Of a DNA stretch of 64,000 nucleotides, positions 34,951 to 46,337 are shown piece after piece. The notes beneath the pieces are model-generated. The model did not search any database, was not told the origin of the DNA, and saw nothing but the letters and a program-made list of their open reading frames with translations. The stretch comes from Pontederia crassipes. Lineage: Eukaryota; Streptophyta; Magnoliopsida; Commelinales; Pontederiaceae. The stretch covers positions 24,254,501-24,318,500 of the forward strand of contig CM060197.1 in NCBI GenBank assembly GCA_030549335.1, written 5' to 3'. The first letter of the stretch is position 1; every line of letters begins with the position of its first letter. Both the position numbers and the translations under genes were made by a program.

Positions 34951-37695
34951 TATCACGGACGTGCTCTACAAACGTCATTTCTGCATAATTATGCATTTAA
35001 TTAACATATTAAGTTAGTTTGGATGTTCATTTAGTGATATTTGTATATAGTAATTAATATTCCGATTAGAGCATAATGACTACTTAACTGTCAATAAATT
35101 TTACAAAAGTAAATACATAAGTTTATTAGAAATAAATTGTAAAATTTCTAAATATTATAATATATATATTTAAATAGGATTAAGTAAGCTTAATTAGGGT
35201 TAAAACACTTAGTTATGACAAAAAAATGTAATTGGTCATCACTTAAGTTCTAAGCAGCTGAAGTAGACAGATGAACAGCTATCCTTTGACGGACCAAAAA
35301 TTTTTAGAGGAAGAACTCGAGCGAAACGACCTGGGGAAAATCGACAAGATAGGTTGTTCAAGGTGAGGTTTCGATCCAAAAATTGTTCTTCTGATTGAGA
35401 GGATCTTTCCTTCGTGATTACCACACCATAAATTATGATATTTTGTATGGTTAATGTATCGAAGTTAGCTTTCCATGTCCTCTGTAATCATCTAAAAAGA
35501 AATTTTACAGAAAAAATTATGTACTTAACTTAGCTGGTCACTCATCCTGTTCTGAGTCTGATACAAGTTCAACTTGTAAATTAGAGCATGGTTCTAATAT
35601 ATTGAATTAGGTTTGGAATTTGGATATGATTAATTAGACATTATAAGAGTTCGGTGAGAAGTAGAATCATACTATTTGGACTTGTATTTTGGAAGAAATG
35701 AATTTTTCATTTCATAGTGATGCTTCTGTGAGATTCCAGGACATGGATAGATCACGACCCTAATTAACTATTTTTGTTATAAGGTCATAAAAGGAAATAA
35801 ATTCTACACTTTTTATGACTAATCACTACTGAAGTCTAGATTCTAGGAAAAATAGGATCTCTTCAAATGGATACGTATTGTTAAAGATATAAATTAATCA
35901 TTCAGTGACACACAGTCTGCCAGGATAGAAACCCTAGGTCAAATTTCCTGAGATGTTTTGAATTACTCACTTGGACTTACTTACTGATATTTGGGGGATG
36001 TAAACCTTAGTAACTGTAGTTTTTAATTTATCCCGAATCATGAGATTTGCCTTTGTGGTTAAGAAGTTATGAATTATTCATTGACAAGTACTTAGTCTGA
36101 AATCCTAAGACAGCACCTAGTTAAACTTTGGAAAATTGAATAGTTGGGAGTGTGAAATAGCATATGAACATAAACACCTGAAATTACACATTAGTATTAG
36201 AAAGGATTATATGCATTTTAAGGTGAATAAGTGTTCATGCATTGCATATTGTTATTATGAGTAATTGGAAAATAAAATAGCATCATTGCTTGTAGGAAAC
36301 CAACAAGCTACAAGTGAAAGGAGGAAAATCTAATAAACCTCTTTGAAAACATAAAGCACAAGGTGAGTGGGTAAATTTACAACATAGCAAAATGTTATAT
36401 GTTAGTTCTTTTATTTATGATATTACCTCAAGCAAAGCTTATTATTGTTATTATTGAAACATATCTTGAGCTATGAAAAGTATTTATGATATGTTTCAAA
36501 GATTTCATATGAGATGGAGTAACACCTTATACAAAAATGTTTTCAGGGAACAATCCTTGTGAAGTGAAAATAAGTTTTATTTGATAAGGATATGAGATTA
36601 TGACATGTGTATTTTGTTATTTTTAAATTCCATGTGTTCATTAGCCATGTTGTTTAAAAAAGGTCTTTGGAATCGTATTCGATATACATGAAGACTTTGG
36701 GGCGTATATCGGGTATCTTTGCCCTTTGGGGGCTGCTCTGCGTGTACGTATTGACTCATGATCGCTCTACGTATCTGAAAATCATGATTGTGTGACACAC
36801 AATCATGGTTGGGATACATATTGACCCATGATTTGCTCTGTGTATCTAAGACTCTTGATTGTGAAGCTCTGACTTAACTGTATGACACACAATCATAGAG
36901 GGATATGTATTGACCCATAATTTACTCTGCGTATCTGATACTCTTGATTATGAAACTCTGCTTAACTGTATGACACATGATCATAGAGGGATACGTATTT
37001 ACCCATGATGAATATGTGCAATGACACATGTGTGGTGTTTAATTGTGAGTATGATGATATCTTGAATAATTTATATTTATGTAAAAGTTCATATGATTTG
37101 AAAAGTTATGTGATATGAGTTATGCTTTAAATGTTTTCTCATATGAAAGAAATATGATTATTTAAATGTTATATGTTCCCATATGTTGTACTTTTATTCC
37201 ACTCACTAAGCAAATGATTGTTGCTCACAGTACCCATTTTAAATTTTTCAGATACTCGTAAGTTCTCGAGTTGAGTTGACTCGAAGCTTGGTTTGAGACA
37301 TATAGAAGAGGTCGAACCGTCAGAGCATTGCTATTTTTCTTTCACTTTTATTTCCCCTTCACTTTTGTTTTTGAAACATGCATGTAATAGGTAGTCTTAG
37401 ATGTTGTAATTAAGTTTGTGAAAAATTTTTAGTAAGGTTGTATAAAACTTGATCCTGTGGGGTGTTATATGTGAGGTGGTTAGTGGAAAAAAATTATAAT
37501 GATAATATGTGAATGATATATCTTATAACTGTTTATTTAAACTTTGATGAATATATATATGCATCCTTTGTATGTATTGACAAATAACACAAAATAAGGG
37601 AGGAGGTTTTGCTGATTTTATTTATAGAATTACTAAACATAATTAAGGAAGGTAATAGTTGAAATTGAAACTTAGTCACAGAGTGGGGTGTGACA
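34951..37695 (+). mobile_element. Second full gypsy LTR (2.7 kb)
   Basis: Starts TATCACGGACGTGCTC (the first G of TGTCA is changed) after a purine tract and ends GGGTGTGACA. It shares the whole order of the 28-kb LTR, including the tandem array. After it come GAGTTTGGTA and then unrelated sequence, so the match to a primer-binding site stops after TGGTA. Confidence 0.9.
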
Positions 37696-38113
37696 GAGTT
37701 TGGTACGGGTTGTGTAATGCGACCTCGTGATATGGGTAACACGACCATCATGGCTAGGTATAAAAGCACTCTTCTTGATGCAGCGCGACACTTCAGGATC
37801 CCCAACTACATACTTGGCATGGTGATCTGCTCGAGTGAATGACGCATGACCATCCCGATAGGGCGATCAATCCATCATCATAGTGCATGGTGGACGTTCC
37901 TTGATATGAGACGAGTGTGTGAGGAACTTGTTGCGGGACATGTACGACTGGGCGTGTGATGATGAAACTTGCCGAGCATTCATCGTTGCCATCCACGATG
38001 AACGTAGTGGAGTTTTCTAGCATAAGCACATTTTCACGCCAGAGCACATTGTGACGATACAAGCGGGTCATCATCGTATGGATCCGAGCATGATGAATTA
38101 CTTTTGTACCACT
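37696..38113 (-). other. Internal fragment of the old minus-strand element
   Basis: The region lies between the gypsy LTR and the old element's right LTR. On the minus strand the first bases after that LTR read AGTGGTACAAAAG, which resembles a tRNA-Met primer-binding site with one base missing. The minus frame 38170-37793 overlaps the LTR edge and has no known domain. Confidence 0.4.
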
Positions 38114-38628
38114 TGTCATGGGGTCATCCTCCAACACTAGATCACGTGCGAGGATTAGAAGTAGGGGCACCTAGCCAACACTATTTTGAATTTGCAGTGA
38201 AAATTTTATGGTCGAGATGACTATGCTAAAAGTCGCTTATAGGCATTTAATCACGGACATGACAAAAGTGTTGGACCGTCACATTAATGCTTTGAGGCAT
38301 TAATGCAGGCACTTGAGCGCTTAATATTCGTGAGGGCAGCCGAGGTACCAAGAAGGGTTGAGTTGTCACTCCACTAAATGACAGACATTAGAATTAAGGA
38401 AAGCTTTTTTGTATGATATATGATGAAACATAAAATATATGGGCAAGAAAGACACTAGTGAACCACTTTCATCTCTACCATAGGTAGAGAAGTATCAATA
38501 CAAAATTGGAAATGTAAAAAACATACTTTACGGGTAACTTGTACATCTATAAGGATGATCTTGTAAGATAATGCTCTAAGGATGAATAATTTGGTACTCT
38601 CAAGCACTCGCGCGTCGGTCCTGTGACA
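38114..38628 (-). mobile_element. LTR of the old minus-strand retrotransposon (5' LTR, partial)
   Basis: Partner of 20940-21574, in the same orientation and diverged. On the minus strand it would start near TGTCACAGGACCG and end GACCCCATGACA next to the putative primer-binding site. The gypsy cluster lies between the two, so it appears nested in this older element. The two outer breakpoints have not been shown to carry matching TSDs. Confidence 0.6.
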
Positions 38629-39176
38629 CAAACACCTTAGGAATTAAAAAAAAGAAAAAACATCTGGCAGCTTATGGCTTATTGCAACTCAAAAAAAATT
38701 GTGACAATATTTGTTGTGGGTTAAATTATTATAACAATACCTAATCTTTCAAAATATATTATAGAAATTTGAGAAACGTCTCATAGTAGTACTCATAATG
38801 TACTCTCATTTGGTACTCTCATGGCCTTTTTTATATTAACGTTCACTTGGCCGAAATCTTTTATTTATTGGTGATTAAAATTTATACCTTAAAAATGAAA
38901 TTTTAAGAGTGAACTTTTGTGATATTCAAGCTTAATTACTCATAATGTAAATTAAGTATTAATGTAAATTTATTATGTATGTTTCTACTAATTAAATATT
39001 AAGTGCAACGATTTAAAACATATATGCATAATGGAGATCACATGCTATTGAAATTTGCATCATGTTGAATTGGTGATCTTTTACAACTCTTAAGACATCA
39101 TTCGACTAAAACAAAACACACACTGAAAAGTGCGCGTACATCATTCATGCACTCAACTCGATCGTACATGTAATTT
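38629..39176. other. Spacer downstream of the kinase gene
   Basis: AT-rich; would hold the kinase 3' UTR. The minus strand has AATAAAAATTAC just beyond the stop, a possible poly(A) signal. Confidence 0.4.
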
Positions 39177-40328
39177 TTATTTTCTTCTGTAAAACTTGTT
39201 GGGCAGTCGCGGAGGCCTCAGGCAGCCATCAGCGATACTCTGCAGATACGCGAATTTTATCCCCCGGAAGAAGGCGTGCCGCTTCACGTCGCCGGTGCCG
39301 CGCTTGTGGCCGAGCCTCCGTTCCGGATCTCTCTCCAGTAGGCGCCTCAGTAAATCCCGGGCTGCAGGGCTCACGGCGGGCGTTTGCGGAAACTTGAGCG
39401 ATCGCGTCCCCAGCCCCATGCACGTCGTCGGCCGGTCGACGTCGTGCAGCGGCGGCGGCGTTCCGAACAGAAGTTCGTACAAGAATACCCCGAACGAGTA
39501 CAAGTCAGCGACGTTGTCGTGCTCTCGGCCCTTGAACACCTCCGGAGGGATGCGGACGTCTCGAATTCGTCCTTCCTGGCTCTCGCGCCGGCGTTCTTCG
39601 GCGTCATGCTGCTGCCTGAAGACGCGAGCATGATCGAAACCAGAGAGCATGATGTGCTCGTCCGCCTTGATCATGACGTTCTCCGGCCTGAGGTCTCTGT
39701 GGACGATGCCGCACATGTGTAGGTACTCCAGGGCAAGCAGCACTTCCACTGCGTAAAACCTGGCGGCCTCTTCTTTGAGAGGCCCCCACCGCAACAGGGC
39801 ACGCAGGTCACCCCCGGGCCAGAAGTCCATCACCAAGAACAAGAAGTCCTCGGATTCTACGTCGGCGTGCACGGATGGAAGGAAGGGGTGGCGGAGGGAG
39901 TTGAGCACGTTCCTCTCCATCTCGATCAATGCCCGGGACATCCGGCATGACGTCGGGATGCCCTTGTGCATCGTCTTGATGGCGTACAGGGTCCGGGCCT
40001 TCTTCTTATCGTTCAGCTCCGCCAGGTAGGTGTCGCCGTTCTTGCCCTGGCGCAGCATCCTTAGCATCTTACCCCGGAGGTAGTGCTGCATCAGGAGACC
40101 GGCGCCGTCCTGTTGGTTCCGGGCGCTCCACATGATCACTTCCATGCCGCTGTCGTCTCTGTGGGTACTGATCTTTCGGGAGGAAACGGCGTCGTCGTCG
40201 ACGTCGTCGATGCTGTTGGCTGCGCTCGAGTTGAAGCTACTGGCGCGGGCGGTATGGAAGGTAGCATCGCTGACGACGACGTCGTCGTCGTGGCGCAGTA
40301 TGGTGCTCATGGTGGATGGAACGGGCAA
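39177..40328 (-). CDS. AGC-VIII-like protein kinase, probable pseudokinase
   Basis: One 383-codon exon, strongly GC-rich. The kinase domain runs from about residue 88 to 365. Seen: a partly eroded glycine loop 'LRQGKNGDTYLAEL' (first Gly is Arg), the ATP-anchoring Lys in 'YAIKTM', 'HRDLRPEN' (HRD Asp and metal-binding Asn kept, the usual Lys is Arg), and 'MLSGFDHA' where plant AGC-VIII kinases have SDFDLS. The metal-binding Asp is thus Gly. The stretch from there to 'PPEVFKG' (normally APE) is about 30 residues, without the long insertion of AGC-VIII kinases or a clear activation-loop Ser/Thr site. 'SFGVFLYELLFGTPP' is typical. AGC-VIII members (PINOID, WAG, D6PK, UCN groups) act in auxin transport and growth. 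An intronless frame recalls WAG/UCN types, but I cannot assign an orthologue. A second ATG lies six codons in. Conserved folding residues and an intact frame suggest a retained, non-catalytic protein. Confidence 0.88.
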   Translation of the reverse strand: MPVPSTMSTILRHDDDVVVSDATFHTARASSFNSSAANSIDDVDDDAVSSRKISTHRDDSGMEVIMWSARNQQDGAGLLMQHYLRGKMLRMLRQGKNGDTYLAELNDKKKARTLYAIKTMHKGIPTSCRMSRALIEMERNVLNSLRHPFLPSVHADVESEDFLFLVMDFWPGGDLRALLRWGPLKEEAARFYAVEVLLALEYLHMCGIVHRDLRPENVMIKADEHIMLSGFDHARVFRQQHDAEERRRESQEGRIRDVRIPPEVFKGREHDNVADLYSFGVFLYELLFGTPPPLHDVDRPTTCMGLGTRSLKFPQTPAVSPAARDLLRRLLERDPERRLGHKRGTGDVKRHAFFRGIKFAYLQSIADGCLRPPRLPNKFYRRK

Positions 40329-40430
40329 CGGAGGAGGATGGTGCAGTGGAGTGCAGTGCAGGCAGAGGGGGAGAGAGATGTTGGAGGAGAAAAGAGGGGT
40401 GTCTTGTTTTGGAAGGCGGTGTATTTAAAC

Positions 40431-40437
40431 TTTATAG
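40431..40437 (-). promoter_or_regulatory. TATA box of the kinase gene
   Basis: The minus strand reads CTCTCTATAAAGTTTAAATA, placing CTATAAA 103-109 bp before the ATG at 40328. This is a normal distance for a plant TATA box with a short 5' UTR. The sequence between is purine/pyrimidine-biased. Confidence 0.6.
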
Positions 40438-40940
40438 AGAGTGGTTCAGATGGCCCAAACAGGAGTTTTTACTCCGAACCGGAACAGAAGCTTTATCTTA
40501 TTGTTTGAAAAATATTATATAAGCTAATAATAATTATTATATCTATAAGACTACAAGTAAAAGAAGATTATATTATAAAACTAATTTGATTTTATTTTAA
40601 GTAGGACGTCTCTTATACTAGAGGAATAAACGTATTAATTCCCTTTTAAATTAGATAACTTTTTGTTTTGATTAAATATAAATTAAAAAATTTACAAAAA
40701 AAATTATCATTTACAAAAAAATGAACTTTTTTACATGAATAATTTTATGTTGTAAAACCGCTACAAATCCAAAATCCAAAATCATATATCATTTAATTTG
40801 GATAAAATTTATTTAGTTATATATATTTTTATAATGGTCATGCTATAATTTTTTTTTGAATTAGATAGACATATTATCACTTTTAATTAATAAATAATTA
40901 GTTTTGAGCTTTTTTAAATCAATGTCATCTTATTATTATT

Positions 40941-41680
40941 GTGACATCAATGTCACTTCACTTTTATGAGAAATTAAACATCACAAATTACAAGATAAGG
41001 GAATAAAATATATATTATAACTACAGATCTTATATAAGATGGTAATATACATATAAGCGTAAGAATAAATGAATTTTTTTCTTCAATGTGATTTAAATGA
41101 TGCAATATATTCTTTTATGCTGAATAATGTCTTTTCTTTTTGTCAAAGTAATCTGACTCTTTTGTCACTTTTAATTGTAAAAAAATAATTTGGATTTGTT
41201 CTTAAAGATCATAATATAATGTTTACATGATGTTTTGAAAAAAAAAGAATAACTAGATTTGAGTATATGTAAAAGTTTTTGTTGAATTAAATTTTAAATA
41301 TATTTTTTTCTAAAAAGAAAATAAAATGGAGATGTTTTTAAATGCTAAAAAATATTATGATAATTCTTAAAGATAATAATACCATAAATATTAAACATTT
41401 ACATTATGAATACTTTGATGAACAAATTATTATTGAAGCAGCATCTTTCCAATTTGAATACTTATTAAAAGGAGGTAATGTCTCAATGAATTTTGAAAGG
41501 AGGAGGAGTTTGTGACATCCTCTTAGCGTCACTTAAATTCTTAAAAATATTAAACATTACGAATGACAAGATAAGAAAATAAAATATATATTATAATAAA
41601 AGTTTTTATATAAGGCAGTAATATTTATATAAGTATAAAAATAAAAGAATATTTTCCTTCCAATGAGATTTGAATGAAAC
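40941..41680 (+). repeat. Direct repeat pair of ~165 bp
   Basis: The stretch at 40941-41103 starts TGTGACATCAATGTCACTT and includes 'ACAAGATAAGGGAATAAAAT' and 'TATATATTATAA'. It recurs diverged at 41511-41680, starting TGTGACATCCTCTTAGCGTC. Both starts look like LTR or TRIM ends, but no internal region or TSD was found. The rest of 40500-42621 is AT-rich and without genes. Confidence 0.65.
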
Positions 41681-42621
41681 CATTTTTTATATTGAGTCAA
41701 TATTTTATTGTAAAATTAGTAACTCATTTATCATTTTTAGTTGTTAAAAAGTATTTCTTGATTGATATGTTTTGAATAAAGATTCCTCTTAAAAATATGT
41801 GATTCGAGTTTAGAAATTGGGATTCTAGATGTCGGCATGGGCATGGCTAGTCCTAGTCATGGACGTGATCGAAAAAGGGAAAATGGGTTTCGATCATGCC
41901 AGTGTAAATAAATTTCATGGCCATGATAAGGTTGGGTGCGATCATGACAAACTATGCAGAATCGTGATCAAAGAGTATCAAAGTGGAAGAAAAATGACTT
42001 TGTGTTTTATGGCCATGATTGCGGGAGAACGATGTATATGATATATTAAACTTATTTTTTGAAGTATAAAATTTATGTATGGATGATTTATGATTGCATA
42101 TCACAATTAGATACATGCAATGTATGTTCAACTGCGATTAGGCAAAAAGATGATAATGTATTGGACAAATATTTGATGTATTGATGTTCTTAATAAAGTA
42201 TCAAATTGAAGAAAATGACTCGACCCTTATTAAGGTTAAAGATGAAAAGTAAATGCCTTCTAGTAACATAGACTTCTCGAAAAATAATGTTATCATCTAA
42301 AGGTGTTTGATATTTTTTAGTGGCATAGTGGTCCACGACCTAGCAAACCAATGTAATGATGTTGCCATACACGTTCAATTAAGTAAGATAAAATGTGTCG
42401 AGAAAGTTAATAAAAGTGAGATCATAATGTATCTCAATGATATCATATGATAACGAAAGGAGAAAAGATGAATGACAAAGGGTTATAAAAAAATCTTGAA
42501 AAAAATGTAAAATAAATAATTGAAAAGAAGGAAAAAAAAAGATGCCAAGTAATAACTAAAGATAAAGGAGTCATAAAGAAACTCATAAGATATATATAAT
42601 AATGAAAAAGAAATGCAATGT
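41681..42621. other. AT-rich intergenic sequence
   Basis: The 41829-42041 frame is made of repeated CATG/GATC-rich words and is not a convincing gene. Nothing else seen. Confidence 0.4.
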
Positions 42622-43346
42622 TAAATTATAGGATTATTTCTATAAACCACCCATAAACTATCACGATTTTTTATATCTAACCTCAAACTATAAACTTATT
42701 TTTTAAATTCTTAAACTATCGCGATTTTTTTAATTTGATCCTTCTATCGATTTTTGTCAACTTTTCAATTAACTTTGATTTTTCTCATTTATGAAAAGTC
42801 AAAATTACCCTTTCTCTCATATCTTCTAATATTTAAAAATTTAAGATAAAAAATAAAAAGAAAAACATAGGGGGATACGCCCCCTGCAATCGCCAACGAT
42901 GGCCCGTAGGGTGGGTGCCACGTCGCATCACCGGTGACGCGGAGTGAAGGGGGGGGGGGTCATCCTCGCAACACCCTCGCTGGTGCCATTGGGGAAGCTG
43001 GAGACGAATGAAGAGGAAGGGATGCAATCGAGAAGCCTGATGTTGAATGAGGGGGAAGCATGTGAAGCTAGAAGGGAGAAGAGGCGGACGAGTTGAGGGA
43101 GACGGTCGACGCCGACAGAGGGGAAGGAGGAGAGGGTGAAGAACGTTTTCGCCGTGGGGAGCAAATCGGAAGGAACCACGGCTGGGTACAGGAGGCATGG
43201 TGGTGGAGGAGTGTGGCGGAGGAGGAAACACCAGAGGGAGGGTGATTGAAGTGGAGAGGCGGAGATGGAAGTGGCTGAGGGAGGGGTGGCGGTCGGGGAG
43301 CGCGGAGACGCAGAAAGGAGGGAAGAGCGGAAGCAGAGGATGAGGT

Positions 43347-44722
43347 TGTTGGTCTCAAAACCATATTCTATGTATTTTGATAATAGCAAATAAGGAAGAT
43401 GATGTAGTAATTATGCTTAAAGTGATAGTGTGAACAAGTTTAACATTTTTTGAAGAAAAATAACCGAAGTTTTTTATCTGTAGTAAAAATGGGCGATCGA
43501 TACTATATCGGTCGACCGTTATGCTAGATAATGGATGATCGAAATGGATGATGGAGCGTCCGCTAATCACAGAATGGAAGACACTCCAAAAAATGGACGA
43601 CCAATTTGTAATCAGTCGACCATTATTGAAGACAATGGACAACCGAAATAGAAGATGGAATGTCCGCTAATCACAGAAAGGATCAACCTCTGAAAACGGG
43701 TGACCGATCCACTATAGGTCGACCGCTATTGAAGATAATGGATGACCGAAATGGAGGATGAAACGTTCACTAATCACAGAAAGGATCAACCTCTAAAAAC
43801 GGGCGACCGATCTTTTAGCGGTTGACCGTTATGAAGAGAATGGACGACCAAAATAGAAGATTGGATCGACCGCTAATCACAGAATGGACTGAACTTCAGT
43901 ATCGATCGACCGATTCACTTTCGGACGACCGTTATGAAAGTAAGAACGGCTATAATTCTTCTACAGCTTACTATTAACGGTAAACTGCACAGAAAAGATA
44001 AAATAATGGATATAATTTTTTTATTAAACGGACGACCAATTTAAAAATGGGCGACCGCTAAAGATTCAATAGACAGAATAATGGTTAGTTACTGTGCAAA
44101 ACGGACGACCGATACTAAAACGGTCGATCGATTCAAAGCTGACAGCATAAGCTTTTTGAGTTAATTTACAACGGTCAAATTTTCAAGAGAAGCCTATAAA
44201 AGCGATCCAAAAGATTGAAGGAAGATCATCCAAGCAAGGCAAATCATTCTAGAGCTCCCTTCAAATCCAAAGCATTTTCTTGAACCAAATTTACAAATCA
44301 TCCCTTCCTTCTTCTAGTTTCTTAGTGAGAATATTATTTGTAAAAAGAAGATCCTTGGAGGGAATTCTTGTTTAGATAGTTCTTGAGAGCTCCTTGTAAG
44401 AAGATGTGTGTCTTACCTCTTGAGCAAAGAAGAAGGCATTGTGGTGTAGAAAGGGTTATTCTCTCCCTATAAGAAAAGAAAAGGCTAGTGAATCTCTGAC
44501 GGTCTCAAGATTGGGAAGTCGGAGCGGGGACGTAGGCCAAGGAGTTGGACCGAACCTCGTCAACATATCGTGTCTTTCTCTTCTCTTGCTTCTCTTGTGC
44601 TTTTATTACCTACCATTTACTTGCTTATGATCGCATTCGCTCTAAATTTACTTCTACGTCTTTTTCGGTTTTAAATTTTTATACACCAATTCACCCCCTC
44701 TCTTGGTGCTTTTGATCCTACA
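43347..44722 (+). repeat. 5' LTR of the copia element
   Basis: Starts TGTTGGTCTCAAAACC and ends TTTTGATCCTACA, right before the primer-binding site. The first 850 bp hold repeated CGGTCGACCG-type palindromes (for example 43509-43518) alternating with CGCTAATCACAGAA. The later part (44200-44560) includes AGCCTATAAAAG at 44192, a likely TATA box for the element's transcript. Confidence 0.9.
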
Positions 44723-44737
44723 ATTGATATCAAAGCC
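44723..44737 (+). other. Primer-binding site of the copia element
   Basis: ATTGATATCAAAGCC follows the LTR. It matches the tRNA-Met complement TGGTATCAGAGC at 10 of 12 positions, with both differences G to A. Confidence 0.8.
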
Positions 44738-44777
44738 TTGTTGCTCTTGTTTTAAAGATTTAAACATCTTTTGAGCT

Positions 44778-45932
44778 ATGGAATCAAATGATTTTACCCT
44801 GGATGAAGGCCCATCCACAAATCGCCCTCCACTTTTTAATGCTTCAAATTTTGCCTATTGAAAAATTAAAATGCAAGCTTATGTATGTTCTATTGATATT
44901 GATATTTGGGATATAATTGAAAATGATTTTGATTTGCATGGAAAGTCACCTTTAGAATATACCGAAGGTGAAAGGCTATTTGTGAAATTAGATTGGAAAG
45001 CAAAAATTCATCTTTTTTGTGCTTTAGATGCAACGAAATTTAATCGTATTTCAAATTGTCAAAGTGCTTATGAGATTTGGAGAAAACTTATAATTACACA
45101 TGAAGGTACCGATAAGGTTAAGGAGTCTAGACTTAATATTTTGAATAATCAATATGACTCTTTTAAAATGCATGAAAATGAGTCTGTAAATGAAATGATT
45201 GTGCGTTTTAATGATATTGTGAATGGCTTAGCCTCTTTGGGCGAGCCACGGACTAACTCTTAAAAGATGAAGAAAATTCTCAGGTCCCTCTCCTCCAAAT
45301 GGCATACAAAACGAATCGTGATTGAAGATAAGAACTTAAACAAGCTAGATTTTGATGATCTCATAGGATCACTGTTGACTTATGGATTGGAGTCAAGGAA
45401 GATGAAGAAATAAGTATTTCCAAAAAGAAGATCTTGGCGTTGAAGGCAAAGATGGATGAAAGTGAAACAAGTGAAGAAGATGAAAATCTAGATGAAAAGA
45501 AGCTAAACTTGTATGCTAAAAAGCATGACAAATATCTTAAATTTGCCAAGCAAAAGAAAAAAATGTGGCTTTTAAAAAATGATATCATCGAGTAAAAATC
45601 AAGTGACTTGTTTTGAATGCAAGAAGGTTGGACATTATAAGAATGAGTGTCTAAATCTAACTAAGAAGGAAAAGGAAGGAGAAAACTTAAAGAAGAAAAA
45701 GAAAGCTCTTCAAGACACGTGGGATGGAAGTGAAGATGAAGAAAATGACTCAAACATCTCCTCAAGTGATAATGAAGAAGCATACATATGTCTAATGGCA
45801 AATAGATATGAGGTATTATCTAACTCATCCGAATCTAGTGATAGTGAATTTTTCAATATGCATGATGAGTTTAGAATTCTTATAGATAAATATAGATCTC
45901 TTAAAAAGAAGCATGGTAATTTGAAAATCTGA
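44778..45932 (+). pseudogene. Copia gag, broken
   Basis: Starts with ATG at 44778 ('MESNDFTLDEGPSTNRPPLF') and is stopped at 44860 by TGA where Trp is usual (FAY-W-K). It goes on from 44871 with the copia Gag domain ('WDIIENDFDLHG', 'AYEIWRKL', 'NESVNEMIVRFNDIVNGL'), then breaks again at 45263. A later frame (45579-45932) has the zinc knuckle 'CFECKKVGHYKNEC' followed by a Lys/Glu/Asp-rich tail. Gag forms the virus-like particle that encloses the element RNA. Confidence 0.85.
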
Positions 45933-46145
45933 AAAATAAACATGATACTAAAGTTTGTGAAAATTGTGATTTATTAGGTGATGAGAATTTTAGTTTGGAA
46001 TTTATGATTGAAGCTTTAAAAATGGAAAACAATACTTTGAAATTATCTATGAAAAACAAATATATAGTGTTGAAATTTTGAAAAATGAGAATATTATTTT
46101 AAAAGGTAAGCTTGAAAAATTTACAAATGGTGGAAAAATGCTAGA

Positions 46146-46337
46146 TTTGGTGTAAATGGTGGAAAAATTTACAAATATTCCCAAGTCCGGATAAAGGAGG
46201 AGGGTTGTGTTAGGCCCCGACAGCCAGCGTAAAACCCTATCGAATCTCATGAACATGGATCGGGCGTCGTATGATCCATGTAGCCGATCTCACCTAGTGG
46301 GATAAGGCTTTGTTGTTGTTGGTGAAAAAATGCTAGA
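46146..46337 (+). mobile_element. RTE-LINE 3' end inserted in copia gag-pol linker
   Basis: The piece contains CCAAGTCCGGATAAAGGAGG, AGCCAGCGTAAAACCC, ATGATCCATGTAGCCGATC and GGGATAAGGCTTTGTTGTTG, the 3' end and TTG tail typical of plant RTE LINEs. GGTGGAAAAATGCTAGAT just before (from about 46128) is repeated as GGTGAAAAAATGCTAGAT just after (from about 46320). This 18-bp target duplication with one mismatch shows a 5'-truncated retroposition into the copia element. Confidence 0.75.

Larger units (their letters stand above)
30844..35564. repeat. Large inverted repeat, arms ~2.1 kb, spacer ~0.55 kb
   Basis: The left arm (30844 to about 32960) and right arm (about 33490 to 35564) are reverse complements. 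Two near-identical 67-codon frames, 32709-32912 minus and 33527-33730 plus, differ by a few residues and mark the arms. Going outward, each arm has decayed pol C-terminus, the polypurine tract and LTR sequence. The midpoint is near 33220. A read-through RNA would form a hairpin of about 2 kb. Confidence 0.9.

Noticed and set aside
39196-39722. Long open frames on the plus strand opposite the kinase gene
   Set aside because: Antisense shadows of a GC-rich coding sequence; no domain, and the minus frame has clear kinase motifs.
41829-42041. 70-codon frame near 41.8 kb
   Set aside because: Built from repeated CATG/GATC words, no homology recognised, no gene signals around it.
42833-43389. Proline/serine-rich minus-strand frames of 95-153 codons, and plus-strand partners at 57020-57446
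   Set aside because: They lie in the inverted GC-rich arms of the MULE and are mirror images of each other; composition, not coding, keeps them open.
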